From Dehalococcoidia bacterium (GTDB taxonomy: Bacteria > Chloroflexota > Dehalococcoidia > GIF9 > AB-539-J10): a stretch of 12,350 nucleotides of DNA. The translations under genes and the position numbers were made by a program. The DNA lies in assembly GCA_030621105.1 (NCBI GenBank), contig JAUXIH010000019.1, forward strand, positions 1 to 12,350. The letters are read 5' to 3'. Of the stretch, positions 8,701 to 12,350 are shown piece after piece; positions within the stretch are counted from its first letter, which is position 1, and every line of letters starts with the position of its first letter. The notes beneath the pieces are model-generated. The model was not told the DNA's origin and made no database searches. It saw only the letters and a program-made list of their open reading frames with translations.

Positions 8701-9235
8701 CTGTTTTCACCTCTTTGGGTTTTCTATTAGATTTAGGAGAGAGAGTCAGAGATAAAGTTCTCCTATCTTTGGTTGGGGTACTTGTACCTGCAGCTATATC
8801 GTCCAATGATTCAGTTACCTTACGTAGCACTTTTAAGCCCAGCTCCGGATATACTATCTCACGCCCCCTGAAACGCACTACCAATCTGAGCTTATTGCCA
8901 TCCTCCAAAAACCGCCGGGCCATTTTAAGCTTTGCCTGTAGGTCATGCTCTTCAATTTTTGGTCTCAAACGCAGTTCTTTAAGCAGCCCAGTTTTTTGTC
9001 CTCTTTTAGCCTTTCTATCTTTTTTTGTTTGCTCATATCTGTATTTGCCATAATCCAGGACCCGACAGACAGGGGGAGTAGCTGCAGGAGACACTTCTAC
9101 TAGATCCATCTCAGCTTCTTTGGCAACTTGCAATGCTCGTGGGAAAGACAATATGCCCAACTGCTCCCCGTCTTTTCCTATAAGACGAACCTCCCTAGCT
9201 CGGATTCTGTAATTTACTGCTAATTGTTTAACTAT
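8657..9235 (-). CDS. infC: Translation initiation factor IF-3, probable AUA start
   Basis: IF3 binds the 30S subunit, keeps it apart from 50S and rejects non-initiator tRNAs and poor start codons. The frame encodes 192 residues if started at AUA (9235-9233). The N-terminal domain reads VNYRIRAREVRLIGKDGEQLG, then VEVSPAATPPVCRVLDYGKY; a basic linker leads to the C-domain (LRPKIEEHDLQAKLKMARRFLEDG, RFRGREIV). A lysine-rich tail of about 25 residues extends past the usual end and overlaps rpmI by 44 bases. The first conventional start codon, TTG at 9160, would remove 25 conserved residues. An in-frame TGA lies at 9244-9242, just three codons before the AUA. Asn8, Ile11 and Arg12 then fall where they do in Bacillus IF3. 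It starts 19 bases after thrS. Confidence 0.95.
   Translation of the reverse strand: MVKQLAVNYRIRAREVRLIGKDGEQLGILSFPRALQVAKEAEMDLVEVSPAATPPVCRVLDYGKYRYEQTKKDRKAKRGQKTGLLKELRLRPKIEEHDLQAKLKMARRFLEDGNKLRLVVRFRGREIVYPELGLKVLRKVTESLDDIAAGTSTPTKDRRTLSLTLSPKSNRKPKEVKTDAKTQDTQGSKKPL
8707..8714 (-). promoter_or_regulatory. rpmI ribosome binding site inside infC
   Basis: AGAGGTGA (minus strand) lies six bases before the rpmI ATG. It is embedded in the infC reading frame, upstream of the infC stop, so ribosomes finishing infC pass over the rpmI start. This fixes the rpmI start and suggests coupled or competing initiation. Confidence 0.85.
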
Positions 9236-9241
9236 ACCTGT

Positions 9242-9247
9242 TCACCT
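9242..9247 (-). promoter_or_regulatory. infC ribosome binding site before the AUA codon
   Basis: AGGTGA (minus strand) lies six bases upstream of the AUA at 9235, the ideal distance, whereas it is more than 80 bases from the TTG at 9160. No other purine-rich site precedes that TTG at a usual spacing. This site is the main nucleotide evidence for the non-canonical start. Its last three bases (TGA, 9244-9242) are also the in-frame stop that bounds the infC frame. Confidence 0.8.
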
Positions 9248-9254
9248 GCTAGAA

Positions 9255-11003
9255 TCAAGATTTAGCTTTCACTGCTGCCTGAATTGTAGTTATCACTTGC
9301 GATAGGCTCTGTGAGCTTGAAGATTTACCATTTCTCAATCGCAGTGATATTGTATCAGAATTCATCTCTTTATCTCCGATAATGATCATATATGGGACTT
9401 TTTGAAATTGAGCCTCTCTTATTTTTAGGTTCATTCTTTCTGAACTATCATCAACCTGAATTCGAAAGTTCTCGTCTTGCAGCGCTTTTTCTATCTGGCG
9501 AGCATAATCGATGTGGCGATCTGCTATGGGGATGATGGTTATCTGCACTGGTGCTAGCCACACAGGGAAAGCGCCCCCGTAGTGTTCGATTAGACAGGCT
9601 AGAAAGCGTTCCATGCTACCCAGGACTGTACGATGTATCATTGTAGTTTGATGCTCCATGCCATCATCGCCGATATAAGTAACATTGAAACGCTGGGGTA
9701 AGTTAAAATCAACTTGGATTGTAGGCCCTTGCCATGCATGTCCCAGAACATCCTTGAGCTTGATATCAATCTTTGGCCCGTAGAATACCCCTTCACCTGG
9801 GTCTTCCCTGTAGTTCAATCCCAGGTTTTCTAGAACTTGGCTTAGTGAATTTGTCGCCCTGTTCCACATTTCGAGAGTGCCGGCGTATTTCTCGGGACGT
9901 GTTGATAGCAATAATTCATATTCGCTGAACCCAAAGCTGGACATCATAAACTGGGCTAACTTTACTACATTTGCTACCTCTGCCTCAATCTGGTCTGGAC
10001 GACAGAATATATGCGCATCATCCTGAGTAAATCCGCGCACTCTGGCTAATCCATAGAGTACTCCGCTTCGTTCATATCTATATACAGTACCAAGCTCAGC
10101 GTAGCGCAACGGTAGGTTTCTATAGCTGCGCAGTCGACTTTTGTATATCAAGATGTGTGCCAAGCAATTCATTGGTTTGAGTAGATATTCTTGACCCTCA
10201 ATAACCATAGGGGGGTACAGGTAATCATGATAAAAATCCCAGTGACCACTAGTTTTCCATAGCCCCTGTTTGGCAATGTGTGGCGTATATACCAGGTCAT
10301 AACCTCTTTTGCTATGCTCCTCTTTCCAAAAATCCTCAATTACCTGGCGGATTCGAGCTCCTTTGGGGTGCCAGCAGATAAGCCCAGGGCCAATTTCCTC
10401 ATGGATACTGAAAAGATCAAGTTCCTTGCCCAGCTTGCGATGGTCTCTCTTGACTGATTCTGCCTGGAGAGCCATGTAGTTATCCAAATCTGACTGGCTT
10501 TCGAAAGCCAGTCCATAGATTCTTTGTAGCATGGGGCGGCTTTCGTCTCCGTGCCAATAAGCTCCTGCTATGCGAACCAGCTTGAACGCCTTTACGTTTG
10601 CCGTAGAGGTTACATGAGGGCCCCGACATAGATCAGTGAAGTCTCCTTGGCGGTAGATGCTAACCGTTGGCCCGGGCAGATCGCTGATTAATTCTAGTTT
10701 GTATGGTTGGTCAGCGAATATTTGGCGTGCTTTTTCCTTGGTTATATCCTCCCTGATGAAAGGAAGATTGGCAACAATAATCTCATGTATCTTGGCCTCA
10801 ATAGCAGGTAGATTTTCCAATGTCAATGGTCGAGGTAACTCGAAGTCATAGTAGAAACCATTTTCTATGGAGGGACCTATACCGAATTTGGTGTCAGGAA
10901 AGAGCGATTGTACAGCCTGAGCCATTATGTGAGCAAGAGAGTGACGCATGATAGTCAGCGTCTCTTTAGTATCTATTGTGCTGCCGGCGTTAGTGTCAAT
11001 CAT
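9255..11003 (-). CDS. thrS: Threonyl-tRNA synthetase lacking the TGS domain
   Basis: This class II synthetase charges tRNA-Thr and edits Ser-tRNA-Thr. It has 582 residues, about 60 fewer than the E. coli enzyme. The missing part is the N-terminal TGS domain; an in-frame stop at 11021-11019 excludes an extension. The editing domain keeps HxxxH (His21, His25) and CRGPH (Cys126, His130). The catalytic core has the zinc ligands Cys280 (PMNC), His331 (DDAHIF) and His457 (MIHRTVLGSMERF), and motif 2 near RYERSGVLYGLARVRGFTQDD. The C-terminal anticodon-binding domain starts near PVQITIIPIADRH. There is no clear Shine-Dalgarno sequence within 20 bases of the ATG, unlike the neighbouring genes. A downstream ATG (residue 19) would still retain the editing HxxxH, so the exact start is slightly uncertain. 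Confidence 0.97.
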   Translation of the reverse strand: MIDTNAGSTIDTKETLTIMRHSLAHIMAQAVQSLFPDTKFGIGPSIENGFYYDFELPRPLTLENLPAIEAKIHEIIVANLPFIREDITKEKARQIFADQPYKLELISDLPGPTVSIYRQGDFTDLCRGPHVTSTANVKAFKLVRIAGAYWHGDESRPMLQRIYGLAFESQSDLDNYMALQAESVKRDHRKLGKELDLFSIHEEIGPGLICWHPKGARIRQVIEDFWKEEHSKRGYDLVYTPHIAKQGLWKTSGHWDFYHDYLYPPMVIEGQEYLLKPMNCLAHILIYKSRLRSYRNLPLRYAELGTVYRYERSGVLYGLARVRGFTQDDAHIFCRPDQIEAEVANVVKLAQFMMSSFGFSEYELLLSTRPEKYAGTLEMWNRATNSLSQVLENLGLNYREDPGEGVFYGPKIDIKLKDVLGHAWQGPTIQVDFNLPQRFNVTYIGDDGMEHQTTMIHRTVLGSMERFLACLIEHYGGAFPVWLAPVQITIIPIADRHIDYARQIEKALQDENFRIQVDDSSERMNLKIREAQFQKVPYMIIIGDKEMNSDTISLRLRNGKSSSSQSLSQVITTIQAAVKAKS

Positions 11004-11044
11004 TTTTGTGTAAGCTGGTCAGTGCTATCCTTGTGGTCTCCCAT
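11000..11044 (-). other. Possible 14-codon leader reading frame of thrS
   Basis: In the 78-base stretch between tRNA-Val and thrS, an ATG at 11044-11042 opens a 14-codon frame (MGDHKDSTDQLTQK). Its TGA overlaps the thrS ATG as ATGA. Two of the 14 codons are threonine. An AAGGA lies about 14 bases before its ATG, which is long for a binding site. Because thrS has no obvious site of its own, re-initiation after this frame is conceivable. Chance is also a fair explanation for so short a frame. Confidence 0.25.
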
Positions 11045-11081
11045 CTAAATGCAACTTATCCTTTTTATCCTCGCTGGATAG

Positions 11082-11157
11082 TGGTGGGCGGTACTGGATT
11101 TGAACCAGTGACCTCTGCGATGTCAACGCAGCGCTCTAACCACTGGGCTAACCGCCC
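11082..11157 (-). tRNA. tRNA-Val (anticodon GAC), CCA encoded
   Basis: The minus strand folds into a full cloverleaf. The acceptor GGGCGGT pairs with ACCGCCC. The D arm is GCCC/GAGC with one C-A mismatch (positions 12-23). The anticodon stem CTGCG/CGCAG closes a TTGACAT loop with GAC at 11124-11122. The variable loop is AGGTC, and the T arm is ACTGG-TTCAAAT-CCAGT. The discriminator is A, followed by a genomically encoded CCA (11084-11082). Without CCA it is 73 bases. It reads GUC and GUU valine codons. It lies just after a TATAAT and 78 bases before thrS in the same direction, so it may be processed from the synthetase operon transcript. Confidence 0.96.
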
Positions 11158-11170
11158 CCACGTGTGGCCA

Positions 11171-11176
11171 ATTATA
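11171..11176 (-). promoter_or_regulatory. -10 element (TATAAT) of the tRNA-Val/thrS operon
   Basis: A perfect TATAAT on the minus strand lies 13 bases before the mature tRNA 5' end, placing the start of transcription about 6-8 bases upstream of the tRNA. At the expected spacing only poor -35 matches are seen (TTCGTG at 18 bases). The site sits between the hairpin that ends the upstream unit and the tRNA, where a promoter is expected. Confidence 0.65.
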
Positions 11177-11223
11177 ACAAATTCCCCCACAAGACACGAA
11201 CGAGTAAAGAGAGATGATATAAC

Positions 11224-11260
11224 AACATCAAGAGGCCAATCGAATTGACCTCTTGATGTT
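11224..11260 (-). terminator. Hairpin terminator after the hbd operon
   Basis: A perfect 12-base-pair inverted repeat (AACATCAAGAGG with CCTCTTGATGTT) surrounds an inner CAAT/ATTG stem, separated by a single C/A mismatch and closed by a three-base CGA loop. It begins 26 bases after the hbd stop and precedes the tRNA promoter, so it should end the minus-strand acyl-CoA dehydrogenase-hbd transcript. The following bases on that strand are only modestly T-rich (TTGTTATAT after the arm). On the plus strand a TTTT run follows. Confidence 0.7.
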
Positions 11261-11286
11261 TTACAGACAGATTTCACGATAGGGTG

Positions 11287-12144
11287 CTATTTCTGAGTGT
11301 AGTCGTAAACGCCCTTACCGGTTTTCCTTCCGAGGCGACCAGCCCTGACTAGCTGGACCATGAGGGGAGCGGGGCGGTATTTGTCTCCCATCTCCTTATG
11401 GAAATAGTTCATGACGTTGACCATGATGTCGAGACCTATCATGTCAGCCAGCGCTAGCGGTCCCATGGGGTGATTCCAGCCGAAGTGCATTGCCTTGTCG
11501 ATGTCTTCAGCACTGGCTATGCCTTCACCCAGGGCAAAGAAGGCTTCATTTATCATAGGACAACCAATGCGGTTGCCACAGAAGCCGGCGCTATCCTTAG
11601 CGACCACGGGTTCCTTTCCCATTGCCTTACCAACAGCAACTACATTGTTGAGGGTTTCCTCAGAGGTATCAATACCCTTGATAATCTCTACCAGTTTCAT
11701 AAGGAAGGCAGGGTTCCAGAAATGCATGCCAATGACCTTATCCTGTCTTGAAGTGGCAGATGCTATCTCTGAGATGCTGAGACCTGAGGAGTTGCTGGCC
11801 AAGATAGTGTCCTTGGGACATATCTCATCCAACTGCTTGAAGATATCCTTCTTCAAGTCTATAATTTCAGGAACTGACTCAATTACCAGGTCAGCATCTG
11901 CGACTGCTTCCTTGAGGGAAAGACTGGTGGTGATTCGGGACATGATGACATCCATGTCGCCCTGAGACATTCTCCCTTTCTCTACACTGCGCCCCAGGTT
12001 TTTCTTAATGCTGTTCATGCCACGATCGAGGAATTTCTGGTCGATATCATACATGGTCACCTTGAAGGTGGATTGAGCAGACACCTGAACAATACCATTT
12101 CCCATGGTGCCCGCACCCAGAACTGCAATTTTTTTGATTTCCAT
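11287..12144 (-). CDS. hbd: 3-hydroxybutyryl-CoA / 3-hydroxyacyl-CoA dehydrogenase
   Basis: This enzyme interconverts 3-hydroxyacyl-CoA and 3-oxoacyl-CoA with NAD(P)(H) in beta-oxidation or butyrate-type metabolism. It has 285 residues, the length of the single-function bacterial enzyme. The N-terminal Rossmann fold has GAGTMG (residues 10-15). The active site has Ser119/Ser120 in SNSSGLS, His141 in GMHFWNP paired with Glu153 in LVEIIKG, and Asn191 in GFCGNRIG. The C-terminal helical domain has GWNHPMGPLALADMIGLD and ends in the usual RKTGKGVYDY. A strong GAAGGAGGG lies seven bases before the ATG. It follows the acyl-CoA dehydrogenase gene by 29 bases, so the pair probably acts in one fatty- or aromatic-acyl pathway. 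Chain-length preference and direction cannot be read from the sequence. Confidence 0.95.
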   Translation of the reverse strand: MEIKKIAVLGAGTMGNGIVQVSAQSTFKVTMYDIDQKFLDRGMNSIKKNLGRSVEKGRMSQGDMDVIMSRITTSLSLKEAVADADLVIESVPEIIDLKKDIFKQLDEICPKDTILASNSSGLSISEIASATSRQDKVIGMHFWNPAFLMKLVEIIKGIDTSEETLNNVVAVGKAMGKEPVVAKDSAGFCGNRIGCPMINEAFFALGEGIASAEDIDKAMHFGWNHPMGPLALADMIGLDIMVNVMNYFHKEMGDKYRPAPLMVQLVRAGRLGRKTGKGVYDYTQK

Positions 12145-12173
12145 AGCAAATCCCTCCTTCTTCCTATTTTATT

Positions 12174-12350
12174 TTATAGTGTTCGGGATATAACCAGCCT
12201 CTGTATTTCGTTGGAGCCCTCATATATCTGCAGGACTTTGGCATCTCTCATCTTTTTCTCTACTGGGTAGTCCCTGCAGTAACCGTAACCACCGAAGACC
12301 TGTACGGCGTTGGTTGTTACTGCCATGCCCACGTCAGTGGCGTAACATTT
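12174..12350 (-). CDS. Acyl-CoA dehydrogenase, C-terminal 58 residues (5' part outside window)
   Basis: This is a FAD-dependent enzyme that introduces the 2,3 double bond into acyl-CoA, passing electrons to electron-transfer flavoprotein. Only the end is visible, open to the window edge: TTNAVQVFGGYGYCRDYPVE, MRDAKVLQIYEGSNEIQR and VISRTL before TAA. The IYEGSNEIQR signature contains the position of the catalytic glutamate in short-chain and butyryl-CoA dehydrogenases. The short tail after it is normal, so this is the true C-terminus. Substrate class cannot be told from this fragment. It lies directly upstream of hbd on the same strand, consistent with consecutive steps of acyl-CoA oxidation. 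Confidence 0.95.
   Translation of the reverse strand, partial: KCYATDVGMAVTTNAVQVFGGYGYCRDYPVEKKMRDAKVLQIYEGSNEIQRLVISRTL

Noticed and set aside
11004..11081. T-box riboswitch upstream of thrS
   Set aside because: The stretch is only 78 bases, with no recognisable T-box sequence, specifier stem or terminator/antiterminator pair.
11159..11164. CACGTG palindrome near the tRNA promoter as an operator
   Set aside because: Six bases in a single copy at the predicted transcript start; no second site or known regulator supports it.
11006..11277. Open frames on both strands across the tRNA (GGTGFEPVTSAM and LAQWLERC-like peptides)
   Set aside because: These peptides are the familiar false proteins produced by translating a tRNA gene; the cloverleaf explains the conservation.
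11495..11965. Antisense open frame (156 codons) opposite hbd
   Set aside because: The opposite strand encodes a complete dehydrogenase with intact active site; the antisense frame has no family resemblance.
1..12350. Mobile element, CRISPR array, phage or defence genes
   Set aside because: No transposase or integrase motif, no spaced direct repeats and no attachment-site duplication were seen; nearly every base is accounted for by housekeeping genes.

Overview
This window looks like ordinary chromosomal core sequence from a bacterium with moderate GC. Gene content and order suggest a Chloroflexota of the Dehalococcoidia type. The grounds are the compact dxr-rseP-ispG-proS run, a threonyl-tRNA synthetase without a TGS domain at the head of an infC-rpmI-rplT-pheS-pheT operon, and a 3-hydroxyacyl-CoA dehydrogenase/acyl-CoA dehydrogenase pair next door. 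The lineage call is from memory of gene neighbourhoods and was not searched. The fatty-acyl genes would fit a beta-oxidising or fermentative sediment or groundwater relative better than a strict organohalide respirer.

Layout. Positions 1-4516, plus strand: the 3' part of dxr, then rseP, ispG and proS, with stop/start overlaps or gaps of at most 11 bases, so almost certainly one transcript. It joins two MEP isoprenoid enzymes, a site-2 membrane protease and prolyl-tRNA synthetase. Positions 4517-4627 are a convergent intergenic gap with only weak hairpins. Positions 11176 down to 4628, minus strand: a promoter with a perfect TATAAT, tRNA-Val(GAC), thrS, infC, rpmI, rplT, pheS and pheT. This is a translation operon with the same gene order as the enterobacterial thrS-pheT operon but no pheM leader. 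A strong hairpin at 11224-11260 separates it from the next minus-strand unit, which holds the tail of an acyl-CoA dehydrogenase (cut by the window end) and a complete 3-hydroxybutyryl-CoA dehydrogenase.

The most informative detail is infC. No ATG, GTG or TTG lies upstream of residue 26 of the conserved protein, yet a good Shine-Dalgarno sequence sits 6 bases before an AUA codon that aligns with residue 1 of known IF3 proteins. The gene therefore very probably starts at AUA, the kind of non-canonical start by which IF3 is known to control its own synthesis. Its 3' end also overlaps rpmI by 44 bases. I found no mobile element, CRISPR array, prophage, toxin-antitoxin or defence locus, and no convincing undescribed system.
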